Below are positions 1 to 12,036 of a DNA stretch of 64,000 bases, in pieces. The notes under the pieces were generated by a model, which saw nothing but the letters and a program-made list of their open reading frames with translations, searched no databases and had not been told where the DNA came from. Position 1 is the first letter of the stretch, and each line of letters opens with the position of its first letter. The translations under genes were made by a program, and so were the position numbers. Source of the DNA: Ficedula albicollis (Eukaryota; Chordata; Aves; Passeriformes; Muscicapidae); NCBI RefSeq assembly GCF_000247815.1, contig NC_021673.1:35722194-35786193 (forward strand), written 5' to 3'.

Positions 1-3000
1 GCTATGTGAGAAGCTGTGTAAAATTTTTCAATATTAAGATGAGTTTACTACCAATGCTGGAGCAGAGATGTTAGACATTAATCTTCAGATGGTTAAAAAT
101 GACTTTAGAAGACTAAGCTAATTACAACAAACAAGCACTTATATAATAGTTACAACAGACAATTCTCAAATGACAAATCATATTCACTTGAAACCACAAG
201 CAGGTGCAGGTATTTAAGGTATCAGGAATAAAGAAACTGCTCAACCTGAATCAAAATAATTTCAGTATTTTTAACATTAGTTCTCTGCTACACTAAACAA
301 AAACGTACTTCCTTTCCTAAGCCATGTGCATGTAGTGGAACATGAAACATGTCCTTCAATTACTGCCAAAAGTACTTTCATTAAGTTCCTCTTCCACCTC
401 AGTAAAATATGTTCCAGTACTTTCGAGCTGTTTTTTTGCTTTTAGAATTATTACTTACAATTGTATTATTTTAGTGTTTTTTAAAAATCCCAGACAGCAA
501 AAACATGAAAGAGTCTTTGTAAAGCAGACAAACTGCTGGTGATGCCATATGAACTTCAGTCACTGTATTTGTATTTCAGAACTGAACATCCAGGCAGTTC
601 AGTAACAGAACAAAAAATTTAATATAAGGGAAGAAGAAAAAAAGGAAGAAAAAGGATGCCTTCCTAAAATGAACATTAAAGAATTATAAATAATGCTGTT
701 AACTTAAGTGGGTTACTGAAAAGCAAAAATAATTAAAATACAAGAATCCACCACTATGGCAAGGCACACATATTTTGATCTATCAGGCATGAAAAAACAT
801 TCTTATAATAACACTTGCAGAATTGTATAAAAAGTTCCCCTTCTCAGCAACAAGGTGCAACATCCCGTGCCCTGGTAGGGGCCACCAACACAGGCTAAGC
901 AGAGCAATAGCCTGGAGAGGAAGGCAATGACGGGAGACACGTGGTCATACTTCACTGAAACACCTTATCCTAAAAAGTGCAGGAAGGATTTTTCTTTGTT
1001 TTCCTCAGAGGATAGTAAGTGTGGGAAAGAAGCCCTGTGTAATTCCTTTTCTCCTCCCCTGCAAAGCTGAGGCTATCAGCTATGTATGAAGACAATCCAA
1101 CCACTGCACATGAAAAATCATATTTCAAAAGCAGGAGTCGCAAGCTGTGTTCTTAAGTTTTAACTTAATAAAACTAATGCTGTGATAGCCACAATCATTA
1201 GAGAAGGAATTTAATTAGAATACATTTCAATGACTAACTGCAATTGAAATGCAAAAGCTGAGAACTGACAGATTATTCTCAGGATGCCTATCAGACCAGC
1301 AAACACTTGATCTTCCAGCACGCTCTATTCTTTGGCAGGAGTGTTTTCACATCCCACCTTTTACTCTAGTTAGACACTACTGTCAAGATACTTGGGAAAG
1401 AGTTTCACTTTATCCACAAAAAGCCCCAAACCAAACCCACAGCAGGCAAGATGTTCCTCACTCTTACTTAAAGTACAGTTCATGGAAGAAGTCAAAGATA
1501 GCCAGATGGTTGTAAATGCTTTACCACCATGGGTCTTTCCCTCTCTGTCCTCAAAGCTGCACTAACTTTGCTATGAAGATAATTAAATGCAAAGGAATGA
1601 GAGCAAATATAAGACCAGTATTATGCTTCATTTAAAATAACTTATTAAAAAAAAAAAAAAAATGGAAAGTAAAAACACTGCATGTGTCCCTGGCCCCATG
1701 CACCTTATGTTCACCATGTGAATGTCAGAGGCAGCCAGGTGCCATCACAGTTATGTGTGCCATCAGAGATGGGATTGCAGCAAATGTGGAGGTAGCCAAG
1801 CAAAATATGACCTTGCTAGCTGAGGTAGCAAGCCATGAAAAGCCAGAGGCACCAGCCCTGTGTACCTGAGAGGGCCCTAAGAGCACCCAGAGGAATTGCA
1901 GCACAGAAATCCTTTTCTCCACAGCGCTGGTGGCTTTCATACCAAAGGAGGATGCATTGAAACTGTGTTTGGTTACATTATTCACACAATACTATTTACT
2001 TCCTGATTCCATCAGATTTTGAAAGTGCACTAATTCACACTAAATGGTCCAAAACTCAGACACATAGTATTTCAACCCCAAAATCCCTAAAGCTGCAGGT
2101 AGTTCTCCTCATCCCTGCAGAAGTGCAAAGTTTTGGGTTTTTGAAAGGAAGCTGTTCAAAAAGTAACTGGAAGTACACAGAAAGCATTTCAAAGTATGAA
2201 CATGGCACAATTTTATCTAAGACTTTTTTCCCTATACTCTTTAGGAGGATATTTGAAACCTTTATGCACTGGTGTAAAAAACAAACACACACGTTGAGGA
2301 GACAGAGCATTGATTATTTAGCTTAGCTATCTGCAAAACTTCTCTTCCCTGGACAGGGCACTTCTTCTAAAATGACCTACCTGACCTTCAAGACTGAAGC
2401 TGTAAGATCAGAGCTTCCTGTGCTCTACAGCTTAAAAATTACATACTTCATTGAGATGAACTTGCAATCCACCATGATCAGACTGCAGTTTAAGCTGAAG
2501 AAAAAGGAAATGCTTTTCATCACATTCAACCCTTCAATTGAAAATCAGGATTTTTTTCCTAGTTCCAAGTGTAAATTCATGAGCTGAATCTACTTGTTAT
2601 TTTAAGAGGCTGATTATCAGTTTGTGTGTATCTGCCAGACCCGCTGCAGCTGAACATCTACTTTTGACAGCACTTTGGAGCAAAAGATATAAAAATATCC
2701 CAAGGAAGTCATAGAAAATGGGGAAAGCAAAATGGGGGAAGGAGTGATGGGGGTAGGGAGGTAGTGCAGCAATTCAAATAAGCTTAAGTTGTTTAAAACA
2801 TCATGAGCCTTTCACAACACTCCATCATTATCAAAACAGCACCAGCTAAAAATGTTTTTAAATAAGCAAAAACAGAACTAAAAAACAGAAAAAAAAGAGA
2901 ACCCCCACCCTCTTTAAACTCTCAGAAGCTTTCTTTAATTTTGCTACTCAATTAAATTAAAGAGCTAAAAGAAGATACCTAATATTTGTTCACAGGATAT

Positions 3001-6000
3001 CTTTTTAATGAGAATTATAAATCACACAAACAAAAGGTTTAAAATAAATCAGTAAAATAAAAAGAAAAAAATCTTCAAATGGCAATAAGGCAAAACCTGA
3101 AACAAAAAAATCTTCATACAAATCCCTCAACAAAACATCTGTAGGTCTTCTGGGGCAAAGTTCTTTGATAGTTGCTTTGGTTCTCTTTTTTAACAAATGC
3201 ATGTGTGTTTCTAAGGATTAACAATATTTAACAGTGGCATGGAAATTAGGCTTATTAATTCCATTGGGGATGGTAGTTTGATGTTTCTTTTTGAAACAAT
3301 GTCAGGACTAGCCAAGCCATTTCACATGACATTCATTAATAGAAATAAATTAAAAAGACAGTCATCCTAATCTAGCTGAAAAATAATGTTCAAGTATTTT
3401 CAGAAAGTAATGTGTACTTGTCTGTCTGGAGGTTCAGAAGAGAACTGTACTTATATGCAAAAAACACTTATTCCCCTGGCAGGTCAAGGAGAAAGTTTTT
3501 TATTACCTCCTTAATTTTCACAGCTACAATAAGATTTTGGCAATGGGACACGTGGCTGCTCTTAACTCCAGAATTACTAACACGAACAAATTTTAAAACC
3601 ACACCATCTTAAAGATGACAAGTACAGTAAGAGTTCTCTTTGGTCTCTTAACGCTGCATATAAAACAGTCCAAAGCATTCGTGTTCTTCAACACTGATGT
3701 GAAGTGAGGAAGTGGGATTTGATTTGGAGTAGAGGAAAGCAGGGAGCACAGGCAGGAGCACACAGGCCACAGAGTGGCTGCCAATTCCTGCTCAGTCCAG
3801 CATGCCACACTGCAGCAGGATTAAACACAAAGTGTGACAAACCACCCCACTGGCCTGACACAACTGAGAGCTTCTCCTGTATCAAGGTATTGACAACAGA
3901 CAGCACGGTGGAAACTCTGCTGAAAGCTATTTCATTTTAGAAATACTCTTCTCCAAAGCAGTACTCAGGAAATTCCTTTTGGAAACTCTCCTGATTGCTA
4001 TAGATACAGCAGCTTGATTCATTGGAGACATGGAATGAATTGACCCACAGCAGCATCTCAGGCCTTTTTTTAATATTGGCTCATGAAACTTCTTTTCAAC
4101 AAGTCAAAGAACGTAGAAGTTTTAAAAAATCTCATACAAAGCATTTAAAGAAAGGTAACATAGGTAATAATTAATGTATTAACCTGACAATGGCATTGAC
4201 AAAAGCAGCATTTTGCACATAAAAAAATGAATAAAGACAATATAACTAATGCAAATCCATATGGACTTAAGGACTAATGAATAGCTTTCTAATTGCTTTG
4301 AGAATAAATTTCCTTAGATAAAGTCAGCAACATTCAAGTCACAAGTGAAACTCTACGGTATTCTGCTGAATATTCTGCTGTACCCAGGGATGTACAACAG
4401 GGAGTATGAAAAGAAAACCAGCAACCCCCAAAAGTATCCTCCCACAGCAAGGAGCCTTGTCCTAAGGGCCATATAGTGAAAGGTGCTGCCTGAGCAAACA
4501 GAAGTGAAGATTTGATGGCACAGATATTGTCCCAAGGCGGACATACTGAACACTGCAGCAGTGCCAAAACAGCCTGCACAAGTCTGGCACCACCAAAATG
4601 CAGCAGTCTGTTGGATAAGTGCCTAAGCACCAAATACAATCTGTTCTGCACCCACAATTTGTATGTCCCCTTATCTTCCCCAAGGGGTGGGGATGGACTG
4701 CAGTTCTTTTTGAACAAGGAGCTCATGAGACCAGACTCACCAGTCCTCTTCTAGCACATGGAGCACAGTCGCTGCTCTCCTTGTCACATGCAGGCACAGA
4801 CATCCTGCACAGCCAGGAGCTCCAGGCCATCACCAGTGCAGAACACAGCCTCTGAGCACCCTGCACCAGCACAGAGGGAAGGGGAACAAAGCTCCTCCTG
4901 GGTAAGAAACTAAACCCACATTATTTCTCTGCCAAAGACAACTAAGGTGCCTAAACCCAGTTGCTTCACCTGTGCTGCTGTCAGCCTGCAATTCTTCATT
5001 CTCTCCCTCAAACACACACACACCCTTTCAAAAAACTAACTGCCCATCATGGAATCTTAAATCTTCTATCCTAACATTTGGCAATGCTAGTTACTCAGCT
5101 AACATTTTACCACAGCATATATAAATTTTTAAATAGTTTTAAACTCAAATATTCAACTTCACTAACTGAACAAACAGAAGGAGAGTTGCAAGTGTGAAAT
5201 GGTTCTTGTAAGTGAGGAGTCATCCCAAGCAGATGGGCTTCAAGCAGTATTACTGCCACACCAGACCCCAGACATGTATTATGTGACTTTTAAAGGTTTA
5301 AGTTATTAAGCAAGTTCCTACTGACATATTTGCTGAGGACACAAAGAAAAATGGCAGAACACTGCTCATGGGAATCAGCATGAAAGAAACTAAAACTGAC
5401 CAGAAGTCACCTTTGGAATGCCTGCAACAGTAACAACATGGTGGAGAGGGAATTTTTTTTTTTTTTTTTTTTTTAAACTAAGGAATCAAGGTGGATAAGC
5501 TACTGGGTAGTAGGGTGGGAAGGCTGGAACAGAAAAAAAAAATTGAAATTTTAATTCACAAGAGTCCAAATTCTTAATAAAGCACATGATTCTTATAGCA
5601 AGAATAAACCAGAAGAGCTTAGCAAGCATTAAGATGACTGGATATTAGAAATATTAAGCTCAAAATCAGAAGATACATGGTTTCCTCAGGAAAGTATTAG
5701 GGCAAAGAAGTCCTGTAACCAGTGCTGTGCAAGAGGCTCAGAGGAGATCAACATTGTGAAGATCTTTGGTCTGCAAATCAAATTTTGGTATCTGTATTCT
5801 GTTCAGTTTTTGGTTTTTTTTTTAAATAAAAATTTCAAACTTGAAACAGCTGCTCGATTCAAGGGGAACAGACAGCTGGCTAATACTAGTCTGAAGCCTA
5901 AACATCAATCACAGCTGTACATAGTCACTTTTATCTGTGCCTCTGAGTTGGTATTATCTACAGAAGCATGTCAAACAGAGCTGAAACTCCTGCTGCTCAA

Positions 6001-9000
6001 AGACACTATCAAGCCCAGGAAATTCTTACCCCACAGCTCATTTCTCTGTAGTATGGGATCAGTCCTGGAAGAGCTGAGACTTGCCATATGCAAAAAGAAT
6101 CCAAAACCAGTAAATAAATGAATCAATAAAAAAAGCTTTGCAAATTTAAAAGCACAACTGACAGATCAGGGAATCCCACTGAACAGAGCAATGCTACCTG
6201 CCATCCAAGTTGCAACAGGCAATGGCTTCTCTTAATGTGAAGTATCACCACAACAAGAAGAGTCAGAAGAACCCACATCACACAGGCATGAACCTTTCCT
6301 GCCTCACTCTAAGCAGCCAAAACCCACCCAACCTCAGCACACTTCTGAGCCATTCCCATGTCATTGATGGCACATGAATGGCTGCACACAAGACAGCAGC
6401 ACATAAATGCAAATGTTTATCTTTCCCCTTGTGCATTCCCACACATGCTCTCTGCACAGTGTTTATACCTCTCTCTCCCCAGAAGTCATCTCACTCCTAC
6501 GAATTTGGGAGTGAGAGAAGTTAAAGCTCATAACAGATGGTACAGATTTTGCTTCTTGACATTCACATAAAGACATTTCAGTCTATCATTTGGTTTGTTT
6601 TTGTTTTTTGTAATATGCTGTAAAGCTCTGCTGATCTTCATCATGGACATGGTTTAATGGTGGACTTGGCAGTGTCAACTTAACAGTTAGACTTGAACAT
6701 CTTGCAGTTTTTTTCCAATGTAAATTATTCTATGTGGGTGAGAAAGACTGTCTAGATTGCCAGCAGCTCAGCTTTGCCACAGTGAAAAATCATAACCATA
6801 AAAAGAAGAAATCCTCCAGAGATGCACCTGTGTTTGTTCACTTTGACAGCACACTGATAACAGCATTCAACAGTGCAGGTGTTGAGGCTGGGAACCCTTC
6901 TGATTTCCATGCCAGGTTACACACAGGAAGCAAATCCCAAAGCAGCACCTAACCCATTGCAATATTTGAGGAGCAGCTAATGTTTGTACAGAAGAACACT
7001 TCAAGCCAGAACATGGCAACCCTGGAGTCTTTACACACAAAACCACAGCCAAGGGTCTTCTGGGCACCGAGTCTTGCTGTAGTTCTGTGTGGAGCAGAGT
7101 TCTCAAATGCTTTTCCTGCCAACCCAGGAACAAACTTACCAAATATCCTCTCTAGTCTCGCCTATACAAGAACCCTAGGAGGAGCAAGCTGTTTGCAAAT
7201 CTATAGCCAAAGACAGAGTAACAGAAAACAAGGCATTAACTTGGCCTCTGAAACAAGGCTCTAAGTCAAGAACATCAACATCATCGTTGTCATTATTACC
7301 ATTCCCTAGAGCTACTGGATAAACTAAGAATACCACCAAGGTGTGTTTTAGGAGGCTCATTTTGGGATTAAAGTCAGGACACAGACTCCCACCAGCACGC
7401 CTTTAAAAGTTACATTGCTGCCAGCTAAATTTGTCACAGTAGCCATCAGTTCAGGTAATCCAAATGAGCATCAATACCTAGATCAACACTTTCTTGAAAA
7501 CCATATGTGAATTTGTTTTTCCACAATCAAGAGGCCATGGAGTTCTAAGAATACATATTTAAAATACTGTGACTGGTGTAAAATAGTAATTTAAAGACAA
7601 GAGTAACAGGCAAAGTGCAACACCAAGAACAATGATCAGTCTTCTCCAAATGGAGAAGAATAAGTGCTTTTCTGTGTATCTATACTGAAAACATTCCTGG
7701 TACCCAGGGTCACAACACTTCTCACCTTGGGCTTCCAAGGAGATGCTTGTTGGCAGCATTCCATCTGATGTATGAGACTTGGATGCCAACCAAACATCCT
7801 CAGAGTAATCAAACTGAAACCTTTGGCAGCTACACTTCAATAGAAGCCTGGTGCAGGTCTGAATGAGCACGAAAATGCAGTCTGTGTGTGTAGCTGGGTG
7901 TTCTCAGTTGGCCCAAAAGCAAAGCAAGAAGCCATAGGGGAACTGAGACATACCACTAACAGAGAATAAAGTACCTGAGGGATTATGTGGCTTACAGAGT
8001 GCCAGCCTGAGAAAGGTCTGCTGCTTCAACACCAATGGTCATCAACAGTTGCTTGAAAATACCAGCTTATACCAACCAATGGTGTTGATAAAGAACAGAG
8101 CTAAGCATGACAAAAGCTGAAATATAGGCACACCCACTCCAGCTCTTGAACTATGAAGAAATCTTCCCCTTAATTCTTCCTTAAGAAGGTTAAGGCTACT
8201 GAAAAACAGAGAGATTGTTTTCTACATAGGAAAAAAGCCTCAGAAGACTCAGATCAAAGAGTTGAAATATTGTAAAGGGCATAAAAGGAAGCAGAAATAA
8301 AAGCAAGCGAAACCAGGTGTTATTCATGCTTGCCTGCACAGTAGATCACCTCACTGCAATGGAGGGAGCTTTGCAAATGGTACCAAAATCCCAGGTAGCT
8401 GCTTCCTCGTAACCAGGCAAGAACAAGAAACAGCAGCTGGCAAAAGGGAGGGGAGAAGAAAAAAAAAAAAAAAATACAGAGAAACTTTTAACCCACACCT
8501 GGGGGAATCGAGCCTAAGAATCTTAATTGACTCAATTAAATCTGCAGAGAGCAGAGATACTGTAAATATTAGAACTAGCTTGAAAAAAAGGAAGGAAAAA
8601 ACTCTCCAAGGCAAAACATTCTTTTATTCTCTGATCTCTATTGTGCCATGCAATTCAGAAGACAGAGGTTTGCCCCAGGGCTATATTAAGGGTTATGCTT
8701 TGTGGTTTACAATTTTGATGTGCCATTTCTGAGGTTTCCCAAGACATCTCATGGGAGAGCAGGATTACGGAGTATGACAGAAACACTTGTCCTATTACAG
8801 AAGTTCAAATCTGAAGAAGAACACACAATATATTGAACTGTCAATCCATCTGCCTATTTTTTTTCCTGTAAAAGGGACAAAGGAAAGCAGAAGCTTCACT
8901 TCCTTTTTTAAGCTACACGTTGTGATTCTGTTTAATAAACTTTTCTCTTTAGTATGTTATCAGTGTAATTAAAGAACTGGGGAGTGTCAGTTTTTATGGT

Positions 9001-9539
9001 GGCACCACAGCTACATAAAACTTACCACAATGATGGTACTTGGCTTTCTGATCAAGGACAGAAACACCTCATGAAATGGCATCACAGACACAGGAGACAG
9101 AAAGTTGTAAGGGACCCAGCAATCCCATTCTAAAGTGCATCCTCATGCCATGCATCAGCTGGGGAATTTTAACATTTCAGCTCCAAAACCATATATTCAA
9201 GCCATGACAGAGTGCATGAATACTCAACAAAATATTGCAAGTGTCAGCCCACTCAACAACAGAGGGAAAGACCTGAGTTTAAAGAAAGGGATTTAAGACC
9301 CATGTGTAGTTTATGAACTGTACAGTGAAAGTTTAGCCTCAAAAAACCTGTTATCTAAAACAGATGTCGCCTTTGCAATGCTCAATTTATGATAAATTGT
9401 TTTAATATTTATACCTAGCATAGGCACTGCCATAAATCAGACAAGGGCAAAAATATAATGAGCATTCCAAAGCACAGAAATTACACACTCCTGCTCTGTG
9501 AGACCCATTTGTTTGGAAAGCCAAGGGAATAAATCTCTA
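1..9539. other. Non-coding AT-rich stretch, no gene recognised
   Basis: No recognisable gene, RNA gene or repeat family. Open frames are short, begin at arbitrary ATGs and match no protein I recognise. The + strand is visibly A-rich (sample line 2821-2880: 29 A against 14 T), and this skew persists to about 41 kb, which suggests transcription from the minus strand, i.e. intron. Homopolymer tracts are A16 at 1647-1662, T22 at 5453-5474 and A16 at 8459-8474, with a short CA run near 5011-5024. A weak candidate exon lies at 7726-7858 on the minus strand. It has a TTCAG acceptor and a CAAG|GTGAGA donor, and one frame is open for 44 codons. I cannot identify its product, and an open frame of that length is common by chance. 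Confidence 0.6.
5453..5474 (+). repeat. T22 homopolymer
   Basis: Uninterrupted run of 22 T residues, followed by AAAC. It could be the poly(A) tail or poly(T) end of a degraded retroelement on the minus strand, but the flanking sequence shows no retrogene or SINE body that I recognise. Confidence 0.9.
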
Positions 9540-9728
9540 ACGGTGGTTTTCTTCACTGCCCACCTCGCGAACTACGAAGCCAAAAAAGCGAAAACCAAAT
9601 CATTATGGGCTGCATCCAAAGGCTGGGTTGGCAGCTGGGAAGCGAGATCCCGGCTTTGGGCACGGAGCGGGAGCTGCTCCGGCCGTGCGCTGCCCGCGGC
9701 CGCCACGCGGGGGCGCCCCCGGACGGGA
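9540..9728. other. CpG-rich, GC-rich patch
   Basis: A short segment that contrasts strongly with the AT-rich surroundings. From about 9640 to 9725 it is mostly G and C, with many CpG dinucleotides and a NotI-type GCGGCCGC at about 9696. It ends exactly where the polypurine minisatellite begins. It could be a small CpG island or promoter fragment, an exon, or GC-rich DNA linked to expansion of the repeat. I see no convincing reading frame or TATA element, so no gene is assigned. Confidence 0.6.
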
Positions 9729-9735
9729 AAGGAAA

Positions 9736-9952
9736 GGGAAAAGGGAAAAGGGAAAAGGGAAAAGGGAAAAGGGAAAAGGGAAAAGGGAAAAGGGAAAAGG
9801 GAAAAGGGAAAAGGGAAAAGGGAAAAGGGAAAAGGGAAAAGGGAAAAGGGAAAAGGGAAAAGGGAAAAGGGAAAAGGGAAAAGGGAAAAGGGAAAAGGGA
9901 AAAGGGAAAAGGGAAAAGGGAAAAGGGAAAAGGGAAAAGGGAAAAGGGAAAA
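9736..9952 (+). repeat. Heptamer satellite (GGGAAAA)31
   Basis: Perfect tandem array of the 7-bp unit GGGAAAA. From 9736 to 9952 the phase is uninterrupted, giving 31 units (217 bp). The + strand is pure purine and the minus strand pure pyrimidine. Because 7 is not a multiple of 3, every frame reads the same heptapeptide cycle (Gly/Lys/Arg/Glu on +, Phe/Pro/Ser/Leu on -), so long 'ORFs' here have no coding meaning. Purine-pyrimidine mirror repeats like this can form triplex (H-DNA) and tend to vary in length. Confidence 0.97.
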
Positions 9953-9959
9953 GGAGGAT

Positions 9960-10620
9960 GGAAAAGGAAAAGGAACGGGAATGGAAAAGGAAAAGGGAAA
10001 GGGACAGGAATGGGAAAAAAAAGGGAAGGAAAGGAAAAGGGACGGGAATGGAAAAGGAAAAGGGAAAGGGACAGGAATGGGAAAAAAAAGGGAAGGAAAG
10101 GAAAAGGGACGGGAATGGAAAAGGAAAAGGGAAAGGGACAGGAATGGGAAAAAAAAGGGAAGGAAAGGAAAAGGGACGGGAATGGAAAAGGAAAAGGGAA
10201 AGGGACAGGAATGGGAAAAAAAAGGGAAGGAAAGGAAAAGGGACGGGAATGGAAAAGGAAAAGGGAAAGGGACAGGAATGGGAAAAAAAAGGGAAGGAAA
10301 GGAAAAGGGACGGGAATGGAAAAGGAAAAGGGAAAGGGACAGGAATGGGAAAAAAAAGGGAAGGAAAGGAAAAGGGACGGGAATGGAAAAGGAAAAGGGA
10401 AAGGGACAGGAATGGGAAAAAAAAGGGAAGGAAAGGAAAAGGGACGGGAATGGAAAAGGAAAAGGGAAAGGGACAGGAATGGGAAAAAAAAGGGAAGGAA
10501 AGGAAAAGGGACGGGAATGGAAAAGGAAAAGGGAAAGGGACAGGAATGGGAAAAAAAAGGGAAGGAAAGGAAAAGGGACGGGAATGGAAAAGGAAAAGGG
10601 AAAGGGACAGAAAGGGACAG
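9960..10620 (+). repeat. 67-bp polypurine minisatellite, about 9 copies
   Basis: The marker GGGACAGGAATGGG recurs at 10001, 10068, 10135, 10202, 10269, 10336, 10403, 10470 and 10537, with the start of a further unit at 10604. The spacing is constant at 67 bp and the units look essentially identical. Each unit is built from GGGAAAA/GGAAAAG-like words related to the adjoining heptamer array, plus an A8 tract and single C and T substitutions. This suggests a higher-order repeat that arose by amplifying a mutated block of the simple repeat. The 457- to 494-codon open frames on both strands exist only because the array lacks stop codons. Confidence 0.97.
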
Positions 10621-10762
10621 AAAAGGAAAAGGGACAGGAATGGGAAAAAAAAGGGAAGGAAAGGAAAAGGACAGGAAGGGAAAAGGACGGGAAGGGAAAA
10701 GGACAGGAAGGGAAAAGCACAGGAAGGGAAAAGGATGGGAAGGGCAGGAAGGAAAAGGGACA
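10621..10762 (+). repeat. Degenerate tail of the polypurine array
   Basis: Continues the purine-rich composition, with diverged units of the form GGACAGGAAGGGAAAA at about 15-17 bp spacing (for example 10671-10740). It grades into unique sequence near 10762. It reads as the decayed edge of the 67-bp minisatellite. Confidence 0.85.
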
Positions 10763-11094
10763 CAGCGGAGCAGAGATAACTGCGACACGCTGCCCATCAG
10801 GCCATTCTGCCAACCACACAAGGGCCACTCTGCTGAGGACACCAAGCCTGGAGGAGCTGGCCTTGGCCCATGCAAAGAGAGCCTGGCAATGAGGGCAGGG
10901 CAGTGACCCACCGTGTGAAGTCTGATAAGCTTGTTCTGCTGCCAAGGGGCTTCACCTCCATCCCCAGCTCTCCACAGAATCTCAGGTGCTGCCAGAGTGG
11001 GCAGCTGTGACACCACTCCTGGGAGAGGAGAGGACACAGCTATGGATCAGCACATCAAATAATGTGAGCTGCAAGGAAGCTTGTTACATGTACA

Positions 11095-11172
11095 TGGTGC
11101 TGGGATCAATCCCTGTATGGGCCAGCTGGACTTGATGATCCTTGAGCATCCCTTCCAACTCAGAATAGTCCA
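11095..11172 (+). mobile_element. SINE fragment, tRNA-Ile head with CR1-like tail (TguSINE1-like)
   Basis: The sequence GGGATCAATCCCTGTATGGGCC resembles the T-arm and acceptor end of a tRNA-Ile-derived SINE head. A CR1-type 3' end follows directly (AGCTGGACTTGATGATCC then CCCTTCCAACTCAGAATA). That order, tRNA 3' half joined to a CR1 3' tail, is the architecture I know for the passerine TguSINE1 family. The 5' half of the tRNA region is missing or unrecognisable. The assignment is from memory of the family; a plain CR1 3' end fragment is the alternative. Confidence 0.65.
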
Positions 11173-11421
11173 TGTGTCTGCACATGTAAAAGAAGTAAAA
11201 CACTGCCTGAAACATCTTGCTGGTGAAGATAGCAGGTACCCAAGCAGGAAAGCAGAGCCTTCACCTGCCCAGATCAAAGGGGACCAGAACTATTTCACAT
11301 CGAGGAACAAAGGGTGCCACAACTGCACTGAAATATTGTGTCTGACAAGGTGGACTCCGGGTAAGAAAGTGGGTAGCTTCCCATGCTACCCAGTGGCACA
11401 GAGGGTCAGGAAAAAAACAGC

Positions 11422-11640
11422 GGAGAGTAATCAGGATGGAGAAAATTGCCTGACACAGCTTCAGAACCCACTAGCAATTTGAAGAAGTTTCTCACTTTTC
11501 AGTTGTGTCATCACAACCCTGGAGAAGGCCAAGCCATGGAGAGTAATCAGGATGGAGACAATTGCCTGACAATTGTAGCAATTTGAAGAAGTTTCTCACT
11601 TTTCGGTTGTGTCATCACAACCCTGGAGAAGGCCAAGCCA
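11422..11640. repeat. Tandem duplication, about 116 + 103 bp
   Basis: Copy 1 (11422-11537) and copy 2 (11538-11640) both start GGAGAGTAATCAGGATGGAGA and both end GGAGAAGGCCAAGCCA. Copy 2 has lost about a dozen bases in the middle and carries a few substitutions. The copies are directly adjacent, and a second duplication (11637-11818) begins where this one ends. Confidence 0.93.
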
Positions 11641-11818
11641 GTTCTGCTTTTGGGTCACATGCTAATTTTACTGGGCATTTGCAACACGACTTACTGCCCA
11701 GGCAGCCATGGAGCCACAGCAAGTAGGGCCAGTTCTGTTTTTGGGTCACATGCTAATTTTACTGGGCATTTGCAACACGACTTACTGCCCAGGCAGCCAT
11801 GGAGCCACAGCAAGTAGG
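11637..11818. repeat. Tandem duplication, 2 x 91 bp
   Basis: Unit 11637-11727 is repeated at 11728-11818 with one difference noticed (CTGCTTTTGGG versus CTGTTTTTGGG). Each unit carries AGCCATGGAGCCACAGC near its end. It abuts the preceding 116-bp duplication, so 400 bp of this locus is two consecutive doubled segments. Confidence 0.95.
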
Positions 11819-12004
11819 GGGAGCTCCTAGCTTTTAAATTTAGGAATTTTTTGTTGTTGTTTTCTACTTTAACAGTTCCTTTAAACCGATTTCTACTGGC
11901 AATATTCCAGCTTAAAAAAAAAATAATTAAGAAATCCAGCCACAAACAGAACATCATAATCCCGCAAGAAAAAAAGGCTAACATGCTGTTGGAAGCCACA
12001 CTGA

Positions 12005-12036
12005 CAGGGACTTTAATAAGCAGGGACTTTATGTTC
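12005..12036. repeat. Short tandem duplication, 16-bp offset
   Basis: CAGGGACTTTA occurs at 12005 and again at 12021, making a small imperfect tandem duplication. Confidence 0.7.

Noticed and set aside
9498..11037. Open frames of 383-494 codons on both strands rich in GKGKREK or PFPFSLF repeats
   Set aside because: They are produced by the stop-free heptamer and 67-bp arrays. All frames on both strands stay open, which is a property of the repeat and not of a gene.
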